Source: M3007 sp031425155 (GTDB lineage: Bacteria; Bacteroidota; Bacteroidia; Chitinophagales; Saprospiraceae). Taken from it: DNA of 64,000 bases. Where the stretch lies: positions 1-64,000 of the forward strand of contig JANPIV010000072.1 in the NCBI GenBank assembly GCA_031425155.1, in the 5' to 3' direction. The position numbers and the translations under genes were made by a program. Below the pieces are notes generated by a model. That model was not told where the DNA came from. It did no database searches and saw only the letters and a list, made by a program, of their open reading frames with translations. Below, one piece after another: positions 50,114 through 58,362 of the stretch (position 1 is the first letter of the stretch; each line of letters starts with the position of its first letter).

Positions 50114-51314
50114 AACCCGTAATCGCCTTGATTCCCGGCAACTCTTTGCCCTCCAAAAATTCCAGCATAGCACCACCGCCAGTACTCACGAAACTGACCT
50201 TTTTGGCTAATTTCAACTGATTGACTGCTGCAACGGAATCACCGCCGCCGACCATCGTGAAAGCCCCTTTTTTGGTGGCTGCGGCACAAGCTTTGGCGAC
50301 CACTTTGGTGCCTTCGGCAAAAGCGGGCATTTCAAAAACCCCCATCGGGCCATTCCAGATAATAGTCTGACTTTTTTTGATCACGCCAGCGAACTGACGC
50401 GCTGCCGCCGGACCAATATCGAGGCCCATCCAACCATCAGGAATTTGGTTGCTGGGATGTACTTCTACCTTCGCATCGGCGGCAAATTTATCGCCACAAA
50501 CCGAGTCTTTCGGCAGCAACACTTTCACACCTGCGGCTTTGGCTTTTTTCAAAAATTCCAGGGCGGTTTTCAATTTGTCGGCTTCCACGAGGGAGTTGCC
50601 GACGGCTCCTTTTTTCGCCATAAAGAAGGTGTAGGCCATCGCTCCACCGATCAGGATGTTGTCGGCATAGTCGAGGAATTTTTCCAGCAACATGATTTTA
50701 TCGCTCACTTTGGAGCCGCCGGTGACACACGTGACGGGCTTGGCTGGCTCGTGGATCACACGTTTGGCATTCTCGATTTCGCGCTCCATCAGGAAGCCGA
50801 AAGTCTTGTGGGCCTTATCGAAATAATTGGCTACCACGGTTGTGCTGGCGTGGGCACGGTGAGCGGTCCCGAAAGCGTCATTCACATAAATATCGCCCAA
50901 AGCGGCCAATTTTTTGGCAAATTCTGCATCCCCTTTTTCTTCTTCGGGGTAGAAACGGGTGTTTTCCAGCAGCAGCACTTCGCCTGGTTTCAGGGCTTTG
51001 GCTTTTTTTACGGCCATTTTCCCTACCGTGTCTTCGGCGAAATACACCTTGGTTTTTAGTTTCTTTTTGAGGTATTTCACCAGGTGCTGGAGCGTAAATT
51101 TCTCCCGGTTGATGCTGCCATCGGGATTCAATTTATCCAGTGGACGACCGAGGTGCGACATCAGAATGACCGAACCGCCCTGGGTCAGAATATGCTGAAT
51201 CGTGGGCAGTGCCTCGCGGATGCGGGTGTCGTCGGTGATGTTGTATTGCTTGTCCAGCGGTACGTTGAAGTCCACCCGGACGAGGGCTTTTTTATCTTTA
51301 AAATTGAGAGTCAT
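50112..51314 (-). CDS. pgk: Phosphoglycerate kinase
   Basis: A 400-aa glycolytic enzyme converting 1,3-bisphosphoglycerate + ADP to 3-phosphoglycerate + ATP. Signatures are RVDFNVPLDKQYNITDDTRIREALPTIQHIL at residue 12, LMSHLGRPLDK near 52, FGTAHRAHASTTVVANY near 155, and the nucleotide motifs IWNGPMGVFEMPAFAEGTK near 320 and GGGDSVAAV near 352. It ends STGGGAMLEFLEGKELPGI. It lies downstream of gapA in the same direction, separated by a nuclease-like insert. Confidence 0.97.
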   Translation of the reverse strand: MTLNFKDKKALVRVDFNVPLDKQYNITDDTRIREALPTIQHILTQGGSVILMSHLGRPLDKLNPDGSINREKFTLQHLVKYLKKKLKTKVYFAEDTVGKMAVKKAKALKPGEVLLLENTRFYPEEEKGDAEFAKKLAALGDIYVNDAFGTAHRAHASTTVVANYFDKAHKTFGFLMEREIENAKRVIHEPAKPVTCVTGGSKVSDKIMLLEKFLDYADNILIGGAMAYTFFMAKKGAVGNSLVEADKLKTALEFLKKAKAAGVKVLLPKDSVCGDKFAADAKVEVHPSNQIPDGWMGLDIGPAAARQFAGVIKKSQTIIWNGPMGVFEMPAFAEGTKVVAKACAAATKKGAFTMVGGGDSVAAVNQLKLAKKVSFVSTGGGAMLEFLEGKELPGIKAITG

Positions 51315-51328
51315 GGTGTTGTGAAGAA

Positions 51329-52315
51329 CTATTTAAGATTTGAGCCGAAAACTTCGGAAAGCGTTTTTGCTTTTTTTATTTTTTCCATACTAGTGTAACG
51401 CGGTGCTTGGGGTGCCAATCCTTTACCATCCAATTTTATAGGTTCGATCTTAGTAGCCTTATCCTTAAAATACAAAATATACTTATTCGTGTCTTTATAC
51501 TTCTCAATGCGTGCAACCTCTGCAAAATGGGTTATCGCCGAAATAGGTGAAATTTGATAGGCAGCAATATATTTTATTCTATCAAGCATTGAGGCCGAAA
51601 TCCTAATTTGCCACCAAGCGTTTTTTTCAAGAAAAGCACTTTGGAAACCGTCCGCAGCAGCAGGAACAACTATTGTGTCAACATCTTCTGGGCTAACATC
51701 TAATTTAGGCCTTTCTATGAACTCCCGAACTTCATCATTGAATGGAGTAAATTTATGAATCTTTTTATCGCCAGAAATAGAGGTTTGAAACTCTATAATG
51801 TCAGTTTCCATTGTCAACTGACTCAGCACGTTCTCCAATTCAGATGAATTTCTGTCAATCAGTACAATAGCGGCTATTGGTTTATCGAAAATCAGCCATT
51901 CCAAAAAAGCATCAATATTTCGATGGCGGGCAAATTTCAGGCCTTCCTCAACGATTTGGTTTTTTTGCTCGTTACTTGTAATGTTATCTAACAAAAACTG
52001 TTTTATCTTTCTACCACTTGCTTTATAGCCAATGGCAAATTTTAGCAATTGAGAACCAATATGTTTATATGGATCGTGTGAAGCAAGTTCATTCTCAATG
52101 ATATATAATCGAGGCTCGCTAGCAAAAGAGAAATCAATTAGATAACCGTCAGGAATGCTTAATATGCTATCTCCGATACGCTTTTTAATGTCAATATAAA
52201 CAGTATTTGCTCCGAAAATGTGTAAACTATTCTCAATGATTTCTCGCTCGAAATCACTTTCTAATTTATACTCGTAGAAGAGAAAATTGTCATTGCTAAA
52301 AAGTAATCGTTCCAT
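51329..52315 (-). CDS. Putative nuclease-like protein inserted between gapA and pgk
   Basis: A 328-aa hydrophilic protein, markedly A+T-rich beside pgk and gapA. The region LSIPDGYLIDFSFASEPRLYIIENELASHDPYKHIGSQLLKF (about residues 60-100) has the order of a PD-(D/E)XK nuclease core: Asp, then E-x-E, then a helix with Gln and Lys. No other domain was recognised; a C-terminal segment reads KNAWWQIRISASMLDRIKYIAAYQIS. ATG at 52315 is preferred because ATG at 52339 lies in the gapA terminator stem. Placement inside a glycolytic pair suggests insertion. Nuclease activity is inferred and weakly supported. Confidence 0.5.
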   Translation of the reverse strand: MERLLFSNDNFLFYEYKLESDFEREIIENSLHIFGANTVYIDIKKRIGDSILSIPDGYLIDFSFASEPRLYIIENELASHDPYKHIGSQLLKFAIGYKASGRKIKQFLLDNITSNEQKNQIVEEGLKFARHRNIDAFLEWLIFDKPIAAIVLIDRNSSELENVLSQLTMETDIIEFQTSISGDKKIHKFTPFNDEVREFIERPKLDVSPEDVDTIVVPAAADGFQSAFLEKNAWWQIRISASMLDRIKYIAAYQISPISAITHFAEVARIEKYKDTNKYILYFKDKATKIEPIKLDGKGLAPQAPRYTSMEKIKKAKTLSEVFGSNLK

Positions 52316-52336
52316 TTGATAGTCATTTAAAAAAAA

Positions 52337-52373
52337 CATTGGACGCGAACCCCCTTAAGTCCAACGTCCAATG
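52337..52373 (-). terminator. Hairpin downstream of gapA
   Basis: CATTGGACG (52337-52345) pairs with CGTCCAATG (52365-52373). On the minus strand the stem is followed by a T-run (plus-strand A-run 52329-52336), consistent with termination after gapA. It overlaps the alternative ATG of the next gene. Confidence 0.75.
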
Positions 52374-52396
52374 TTTAGAAATCCAGTATTGGTCAA

Positions 52397-53389
52397 TTAT
52401 ACCATTGCCGCCAGTTGCGCCAAACGCGCCGAGTAACCGGCTTCGTTGTCGTACCAGCCCACGATGCGGCAAGTGTTGCCATTCACCTGGGTCAGCGGTG
52501 CGTCGAAAATGCAGGAGTGGGTGTTGCGCACGATGTCGCTGGAGACGATTTCGTCGGTATTGTATTCCAGAATGCCTTTCAGGTGGCTATCGGCGGCGGC
52601 TTTGAAGGCAGCGTTGATTTCTTCTACGGTAGCAGTCTTTTTGATCGTACAAACGCAGTCCGTCAGCGAACCGGTGGCCACAGGTACACGCAGGGAGTGG
52701 GCGGCAATTTTGCCTTTCAAGTGCGGCAGCACGACCGTAACGGCTTTGGCAGCACCCGTGCCGGTGGGCACGATGTTCTGCGCAGCAGCGCGGGCACGAC
52801 GCAGGTCTTTGTGTGGGCCGTCCTGCAAGTTTTGGTCGGCGGTATAAGCGTGGATGGTGTTCATGAAGAATTGCTCCACACCGAAAGCGGCATCCAGCAC
52901 CATAATCATTGGCACCAGGCAGTTGGTCGTGCAGGAAGCATTAGAGATCACATGATCGGTATCTTTAATGTCTTTTTCGTTGGCACCGATCACGAAAGTA
53001 GGTACATCGTCGGCCTTGGGTGGCGCGGAAAGGACCACCCGTTTGGCACCCGCTTGCAGGTGAAGGCCGGCCTTTTCTTTATCCAAAAATATACCCGTGC
53101 ATTCGAGCACCACGTCCACGCCCATGTCTTTCCAGGGCAGTTCGGCGGGGTTTTTCACCGCCAGGCAGGCGATGCGCTGACCATTCACGGTGATGCTGTT
53201 TTCATCGTACGCCACAGTGCCGTCGAAGCGGCCATGCATGGTATCGTATTTCAACAGGTGGGCGAGGGTGTGATTATCCGTGAGATCGTTGATAGCCACT
53301 ACTTCTACATCGCTGTTTTTCAACAAGTTACGAAAAGTGAGGCGACCGATGCGGCCAAAGCCATTGATGGCGATTCGTTTTTTTGACAT
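52397..53389 (-). CDS. gapA: Glyceraldehyde-3-phosphate dehydrogenase
   Basis: A 330-aa NAD-dependent glycolytic dehydrogenase. Motifs: INGFGRIGRLTFRNLL at residue 7, VISNASCTTNCLVPMI near 148 with the catalytic Cys, HAYTADQNLQDGPHKDLRRARAAAQNIVPTGTGAAKAV near 175, and GWYDNEAGYSARLAQL at the C-terminus. ATG at 53389 (MSKKRIAINGFG) is the family start; the open frame extends to 53443. It has a clear promoter upstream. Type I, non-phosphorylating or NADP specificity is not suggested. Confidence 0.97.
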   Translation of the reverse strand: MSKKRIAINGFGRIGRLTFRNLLKNSDVEVVAINDLTDNHTLAHLLKYDTMHGRFDGTVAYDENSITVNGQRIACLAVKNPAELPWKDMGVDVVLECTGIFLDKEKAGLHLQAGAKRVVLSAPPKADDVPTFVIGANEKDIKDTDHVISNASCTTNCLVPMIMVLDAAFGVEQFFMNTIHAYTADQNLQDGPHKDLRRARAAAQNIVPTGTGAAKAVTVVLPHLKGKIAAHSLRVPVATGSLTDCVCTIKKTATVEEINAAFKAAADSHLKGILEYNTDEIVSSDIVRNTHSCIFDAPLTQVNGNTCRIVGWYDNEAGYSARLAQLAAMV

Positions 53390-53475
53390 AAGATTTTTTC
53401 CTGATTGTGATTGACGAATGAGTGAGTGAAGCAGTTTTTTCACAAAACGACCGGCACTATTTGCTAAAGGCGCCG

Positions 53476-53503
53476 CAAAGGTAAGTTATTTAAGAAAAAG
53501 CAA
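53476..53503 (-). promoter_or_regulatory. Bacteroidota-type promoter of gapA
   Basis: On the minus strand TTG (53501-53503), 17 bp, then TACCTTTG (53476-53483). This is the same TTG-N17-TACCTTTG arrangement as upstream of the exonuclease at 30200. It lies 87 bp before the ATG at 53389. Confidence 0.65.
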
Positions 53504-53544
53504 GGCTCTTACAGCAAAATTCATCGTTTAAAACAGGCCGTAGG

Positions 53545-53633
53545 GGTGCATTTCAAATCTTCGTTTTCGCCAAACCTGTAAGGTTTCAAAAAACCTTACA
53601 GGTTTAGATAGGTGCGAAAGTTTGAAATGCACC
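53545..53633. repeat. Nested palindrome between gapA and a beta-barrel gene
   Basis: Outer arms GGTGCATTTCAAA (53545-53557) and TTTGAAATGCACC (53621-53633) enclose a perfect inner stem AAACCTGTAAGGTTT (53572-53586)/AAACCTTACAGGTTT (53591-53605) with a 4-nt loop. The arrangement parallels the nested element at 25936-26172. Confidence 0.88.
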
Positions 53634-53661
53634 TGGCCGTACTCGGAATAGTTGACGCAGA

Positions 53662-53695
53662 AAAACGCCCCGCGAAATGTTTCGCGAGGCGTTTT
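53662..53695 (-). terminator. Terminator of the beta-barrel gene at 53727
   Basis: AAAACGCCCCGCGAAA (53662-53677) pairs with TTTCGCGAGGCGTTTT (53680-53695) with one mismatch and a 2-nt gap at the loop. The A-run on the left reads as a T-run for the minus strand. Confidence 0.85.
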
Positions 53696-53726
53696 AAGCA
53701 GGCATTATGTGGTTATGTTGTTCCAA

Positions 53727-54365
53727 TTAGAATCCAAAAGAAATACCGATAGTCGCGTTGATGTTACGGTTGAAAGTATCATTATCTCTATCCACATTCA
53801 AGTCTGAATTGGCCAGCCCTATCAGTCCATGGGTATAACCAAGGTCGAAGTTCAGCCAGGTGCGGGAAGCCAGTTTGTAATTGAAACCTACCCCGCCAGT
53901 TATGCCCAGATCAAAAGAATTCGGCTTATTTCTATCTTCTAATTTGACCCGGTCTGCATCCCCCACTTTGGTATGAGCACTCAGTAAAAAACCGAGCGAT
54001 GGCCCCAAAAAGGCTTTAGGCCGAAAGCGGTAGGCGATGGTGTTGAAGAAGAAAATACCTTTCAGTGGAACACGGATGTACTCCAACGTAACTTTGGAAT
54101 CTTCTTTCAAAAGAACACCATCGGCGTTGTATGCCGAACCTTCCTGCGAAAAGAAGGCACCTACGCCAAATCCCCATTTTTCTGCGCTGCTGTAAATGTA
54201 ATTTACACCAAGCACAGGGGCAACTATGCCATGTGCGTCAATTGCATCGGATTGATTAGAGATCCAGGCGTAGTTAATGCCAACCGCCGGGCCTAGTGAA
54301 TTGACTTGTGCCCAAGCAGATACGGTAATCAGACTGAGAGCCAGTACGCTCAAAAAATGCTTCAT
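53727..54365 (-). CDS. Outer-membrane beta-barrel protein (PorT/OmpA-like fold)
   Basis: A 212-aa protein with a signal peptide (MKHFLSVLALSLITVSAWAQ) and about eight amphipathic beta-strands, ending in the aromatic FGF. Strands such as WGFGVGAFFSQEGSAYNADG, YRFRPKAFLGPSLGFLLSAHTKVGD and TWLNFDLGYTHGLIGLANSD fit the outer-membrane beta-barrel family. Unlike the barrel at 47504 it lacks a basic tail. A small hairpin GAGTGAA/TTCACTC lies in its leader. Function unknown. Confidence 0.85.
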   Translation of the reverse strand: MKHFLSVLALSLITVSAWAQVNSLGPAVGINYAWISNQSDAIDAHGIVAPVLGVNYIYSSAEKWGFGVGAFFSQEGSAYNADGVLLKEDSKVTLEYIRVPLKGIFFFNTIAYRFRPKAFLGPSLGFLLSAHTKVGDADRVKLEDRNKPNSFDLGITGGVGFNYKLASRTWLNFDLGYTHGLIGLANSDLNVDRDNDTFNRNINATIGISFGF

Positions 54366-54521
54366 AGTAAATGGATTTAAAAGTGAGTGAATTTTTTGTT
54401 CACTCGGATGCCTTAAAAACCTATGCCATTCTTTGTAGCAGTTTATGATATAAGAAAGGTAATGGAAGGAGAAAATTCGGTAATTTTTTCCTCAAATTTG
54501 GCAATATTATCCCCATAATTC

Positions 54522-55616
54522 CTATTGTAACTGTATTTCCACCCATACCGGCTGGTGATCGGAGTATTGGAAATCCTGCTGAATGCCGCGCACCGAGCGG
54601 ACGGTGAGGTTGGGCGAAAGCAGGAAAAAATCAATCAACGTCTCGAAAGTTTCGCCTTTTACATAAGGATCGCGGGCCTTGCGATTGGTGGATACCGTTG
54701 GGTCGTAGGCGTATTGCCAGTTGTCGGGAAAAAAATCGAACGGGATATTTCCCTGCACATAACCCTGCGTCTGGCCGGGCATGAACGCATCGAACCGAAA
54801 ATTGGGCGGGCATTGATTCCAGTCGCCGCCGAGGATGACGTAGTTGCCTTTTTGGTATTCACTCAGGGCCAGATCGCGCAGATAGGGTAGTTGGATGGCT
54901 TTGATCTTATCGCCCGGATCATAAGCGGCATTATGTAAATTGATGACTACCAAATCCTTACCGCGTGAAGTCGGAAAGCGATGCAGCGCGGCGCAACGAT
55001 CCAGTTGAAACATGCGGTCGGGCATGGAATAACGTCCGGGCAATTGATGGCGGGCGGTCTCGGTGGGTTGAAACCGGCTGAACGTGGCCAGGCCCGACAA
55101 AACATGCCCGTACGGATGCCAGGGCTCGAGCAGCGGAATCGGCACCCGGTCACATTTATAATTGATGGCCATCGTTGCGGCGAAATTCGGTAGTGCCTCC
55201 TGATATTGCTGGTACTGCGGCAGATCGTAACTGCGTCTGGAGGCAATGTCCACTTCCTGCAAGAGGAAGAAATCGGCGCGGTTATTTTTCAGAAAAGCAA
55301 CGGCACCCCCCAGGTTTTTTTCCACCAATTCCAATGGACTGCGGATCATGCTGGAGCCGGAATACCACATCCCGGCATCGTCGTAACAGAAATCGGATTC
55401 TGCGCCCAGCCCGCCATAGCCGACATTCCAGGTCGCCAGGGATATAATGCTATCGGAAATAATGGTCTGCGCCGAGGGATGCTCTACGGTAAGAGGGGTG
55501 ATGCCTTCCGGTTGCCAGTCGGTCCAGGCACCATGCAAGGCCAGCACTGTAAAGTAAAGCAGGAATAGAAGCAATAGCCCACCCAGGGGGCGGCGCAGAC
55601 GACGGAAAGTGGACAT
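54522..55616 (-). CDS. Endonuclease/exonuclease/phosphatase (EEP) family membrane-anchored hydrolase
   Basis: A 364-aa protein with one N-terminal transmembrane helix (GGLLLLFLLYFTVLALHG) and an EEP catalytic domain outside. Motifs: ISLATWNVGYGG with the Asn, FFLLQEVD with the metal Glu, KDLVVINLHNAAYDPG, YVILGGDWNQCPPNFR with the GDxN motif, and the terminal SDHQPVWVEI with Asp-His. EEP proteins include nucleases and phosphodiesterases; the substrate cannot be predicted. ATG at 55616. It lies 75 bp from cysC on the same strand. Confidence 0.87.
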   Translation of the reverse strand: MSTFRRLRRPLGGLLLLFLLYFTVLALHGAWTDWQPEGITPLTVEHPSAQTIISDSIISLATWNVGYGGLGAESDFCYDDAGMWYSGSSMIRSPLELVEKNLGGAVAFLKNNRADFFLLQEVDIASRRSYDLPQYQQYQEALPNFAATMAINYKCDRVPIPLLEPWHPYGHVLSGLATFSRFQPTETARHQLPGRYSMPDRMFQLDRCAALHRFPTSRGKDLVVINLHNAAYDPGDKIKAIQLPYLRDLALSEYQKGNYVILGGDWNQCPPNFRFDAFMPGQTQGYVQGNIPFDFFPDNWQYAYDPTVSTNRKARDPYVKGETFETLIDFFLLSPNLTVRSVRGIQQDFQYSDHQPVWVEIQLQ

Positions 55617-55691
55617 GAAAACAAAAGCGTTGGTATGCAATGCGCAAAGGTCGCTGAGCTGGCCCTAATATCTGCTAATGAATACAAACAA

Positions 55692-56237
55692 TTAAATGGC
55701 TGGAATTTGCCCCGTTTCGGCCAAAATAAAGTGCAATAAGCGTTCCGTACAGGTTTCTATGCTTTCCAAATGGGTATGCAGCACCAGTTCCGGGGCTTCC
55801 GGCACTTCATACGGATCATTGATGCCGGAGAGGTTGTGTATTTTGTCCGTATGGTCGTCGGGCAAGGCAGCGCGCCGGTAAAGCCCTTTCGTGTCGCGGT
55901 TTTGCAAAGTGAGAATGTCGCAATTGACCCACACAGTTTTTACTAGATCGCCACCCATTGCCCGGACCTCGGCTCGTGCGGACTCATAAGGATTGATGAC
56001 AGACATAATCGTAATAACGCCGTTACGGGCCAGGGCCAGGCCAACGAAGCCCAGGCGACGAATGTTTTCCTGCCGGTCGGCTTTGGAGAAGCCGAGGTCG
56101 CGGCAGAGATGCTGGCGATACACGTCGCCATCTATTAATTCTACCCGATGCCCCAGCGTTTGCAATCGGCTTTGTACCGCGCTGGCCAGTGTAGATTTGC
56201 CTGCTCCGGAGAGGCCGGTAAGTTGAATGAGTAACAT
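55692..56237 (-). CDS. cysC: Adenylylsulfate kinase
   Basis: A 181-aa kinase that phosphorylates APS to PAPS. P-loop GLSGAGKSTLA at residue 8, APS-binding GDVYRQHLCRDLGFSKADRQENIRRLGFVGLALARNGVITIMSVINPYESARAEVRA, and the lid LQNRDTKGLYRRAALPDDHTDKIHNLSGINDPYEVPEAPELVL. In that region the usual FTGIDDPYE reads LSGINDPYE. No cysDN neighbours are present. PAPS may serve sulfation rather than reduction. ATG at 56237. Confidence 0.93.
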   Translation of the reverse strand: MLLIQLTGLSGAGKSTLASAVQSRLQTLGHRVELIDGDVYRQHLCRDLGFSKADRQENIRRLGFVGLALARNGVITIMSVINPYESARAEVRAMGGDLVKTVWVNCDILTLQNRDTKGLYRRAALPDDHTDKIHNLSGINDPYEVPEAPELVLHTHLESIETCTERLLHFILAETGQIPAI

Positions 56238-56299
56238 GCTAAAATGAATTTCCTGATTTGGCTAAACTCGAATTTCCGTGCTTTTAATGGCCAAAAATA

Positions 56300-56334
56300 G
56301 TAAATGCCGATGACCACAGGCCACCAGCATTTAC
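56300..56334 (-). terminator. Hairpin after the first T9SS protein gene
   Basis: GTAAATGC (56300-56307) pairs with GCATTTAC (56327-56334), with further wobble pairs inside (CGATGACC against the complement of GGCCACCA). It lies 23 bp after the gene that ends at 56357. Confidence 0.65.
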
Positions 56335-56356
56335 CAATCAATTTTTTGCTTAAACA

Positions 56357-58183
56357 CTACTGCTTCACAAAACGCACCGGCGTGGAAACGCCTGCGCTGT
56401 TGCTCACCGTCACACTATAAACACCGGCTTGTAAGCCATTGAGGGTAAATGGTAATTCATTGATGTCTTTTACGGCTTCGTTCACTTGTTGCATGACTAA
56501 ACGACCCGTCATATCCATGAGGCGAATGGTCACTTTCTCTTCTTTAGTGGAGTTGAATTGCACCGTCACGTTGTCTGTTGTTGGCGAGGGATATACACTC
56601 GTAATCCCAAATTGTTCGCTTTTACGCTGCACCAGCACCACTTCGGAAATCGTTTCCTGACCATCGCGATCTACCGAACGCAGCCGATAGTAGTTATTGC
56701 CCGCCAATGGCCGCATGTCCGTCCAGGCATAGTGGGTGGAGGTGCTTTTATCGCCCTGCGCAGTTATGGACGTGCTGATAGCCGTAAACCGGCCCTGGTC
56801 GCTGCCGCGTTCGATCAGCATATAGGCTGAATTATGTTCCTGAGCCGTAGTCCAGCGTACCACATTATGAGCGCCGTCGGCCTGCGCTGTAAAAGAAGAC
56901 AGCGAAATGGGTAGGGCACCCGCCACCCCGCTACCGGAAGTGCTGAGGGTGAACGCTCCGCTGGTAGGCGTGGCCGAGTTAAATGCACCAAAACCGTAAA
57001 CCCGAACGGAATAGGTGGTACTGGCGGCTAACGCCGTCAAAATAACCGTCTCATTCGAACCGCCTGTGGCACTGGCGTCTGCACAGCCGATATTAGTCAA
57101 AGCGCCACAACTTCCGCTGTACACCTGAATGACCGCATTCAAAGCCGCAGCAGCACCAGTCAGTGCCACAGTTACATCACCCCCAGTAGCGTCAGTCGTA
57201 AAACGGAACCAGACATCATCATCAGCATTTCCAGTACGGGTAGCGCATGTCTCGCCGGGTTGTGAAATACTGGCCTCAGTAGTCGTGCTGGTCACTGAAC
57301 CACCATTACCTGCCGTACCGACGATTGTGGCGGTGGCACAGCTATTATTGTCTACGCAGTTTGGTTCGGGACCAGTGGTAAAAGTAATTGGAACGTTACA
57401 ACCTACTGCATCGCTACCGTTGCCAGGTACTACGTACCAGTTATATGTAGTATTAGGCAATAGGCCGCTGATTGAACCACCAGTGCCACCGACCGAAGTC
57501 ACAAAGAGAGGCGTATTTGTTCCTATATAGAACCTATAGCTGGTTGGCATGGGGCCGGAAGCCGGGGGCGTCCAGTTGAAGATAACTGAACTGGGAAATG
57601 AAAGAGGGGGAGAGCAAAATAAGGTGGCCACACTCCCTGAAGCGGGCGATTGGCCGGTAGCACAGTTGGGGGGCACTGGACCTTCCTGCACACACAAAGT
57701 ATAAGTAGCGGAATTGGAACTACCACCGGCCCATGTACGTAGGAAATAAGTGGTGTTGCCCGTTAAACCAGAGAAGCCCCATGTGTTAGATATTCCAGAG
57801 GCTAAACAAATAAGTTGGGTAAGACCGCCACAAGTACCACTATAAACAGCACCACCGATACTGGAAGCAGTACCTGACGTAGCTATGATATTGGAAACTG
57901 TGATGATGACTCCAGTTTGATTGCTATTAGTCGTAAAAGTGTACCAGACGTCATCATTGACGGAAACGTTGGTGCAGAATGTTCCGGATATAACTGTCGG
58001 AGCTGACGTAGTAGCTCCTGTAGTAACGACAGCACTAGTAGCAGCACAGGAACCGTTTGAATTCATAGTCATACCAATGGCACCCTCACAATCATTGTTA
58101 GCAGGTTGGGCATGTAATAATGTGGCACTGTTGCCGAGGGATAGCAAGACCAACAGGCGCAAAAAGTTTGTAAATTTTTTCAT
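56357..58183 (-). CDS. T9SS-sorted surface protein, copy 1
   Basis: A 608-aa secreted protein. Signal peptide MKKFTNFLRLLVLLSLGNSATLLHA is followed by a jelly-roll module with NDDVWYTFTTNSNQTGVIITV. A fibronectin-III-like module (PTSYRFYIGTNTPLFVTSVG...NTTYNWYVVPGNG) and a second jelly-roll (DDDVWFRFTTDATGGDVTV) come next, then another FN3-like module (LPISLSSFTAQADGAHNVVRW). A type-A T9SS C-terminal domain closes the protein: YPSPTTDNVTVQFNSTKEEK through TPVRFVKQ. The domain set matches the next two genes. It should be exported by T9SS and anchored at the cell surface. Binding or enzymatic activity is not evident. Confidence 0.88.
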   Translation of the reverse strand: MKKFTNFLRLLVLLSLGNSATLLHAQPANNDCEGAIGMTMNSNGSCAATSAVVTTGATTSAPTVISGTFCTNVSVNDDVWYTFTTNSNQTGVIITVSNIIATSGTASSIGGAVYSGTCGGLTQLICLASGISNTWGFSGLTGNTTYFLRTWAGGSSNSATYTLCVQEGPVPPNCATGQSPASGSVATLFCSPPLSFPSSVIFNWTPPASGPMPTSYRFYIGTNTPLFVTSVGGTGGSISGLLPNTTYNWYVVPGNGSDAVGCNVPITFTTGPEPNCVDNNSCATATIVGTAGNGGSVTSTTTEASISQPGETCATRTGNADDDVWFRFTTDATGGDVTVALTGAAAALNAVIQVYSGSCGALTNIGCADASATGGSNETVILTALAASTTYSVRVYGFGAFNSATPTSGAFTLSTSGSGVAGALPISLSSFTAQADGAHNVVRWTTAQEHNSAYMLIERGSDQGRFTAISTSITAQGDKSTSTHYAWTDMRPLAGNNYYRLRSVDRDGQETISEVVLVQRKSEQFGITSVYPSPTTDNVTVQFNSTKEEKVTIRLMDMTGRLVMQQVNEAVKDINELPFTLNGLQAGVYSVTVSNSAGVSTPVRFVKQ

Positions 58184-58295
58184 GAGCGATGTATAAAACG
58201 TTTAAGAAGAAACAAAATATATTGGTAGCAAACATACTGTATCTGTCGCTCCGTTCAAGGTTTTAAAACAACCTCTTATTATCCTTTTAAAAATA

Positions 58296-58333
58296 CAGAT
58301 ACCGACTACCCCGGATCGGATAGTCGGCATCTG
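58296..58333 (-). terminator. Hairpin after the second T9SS protein gene
   Basis: CAGATACCGACTA (58296-58308) pairs with TAGTCGGCATCTG (58321-58333) with one mismatch. It lies 29 bp after the gene ending at 58363. The sequence resembles the hairpins after the neighbouring T9SS genes. Confidence 0.7.
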
Positions 58334-58362
58334 AAAACTGCAAAAGTCTTATTACTGAAAAT

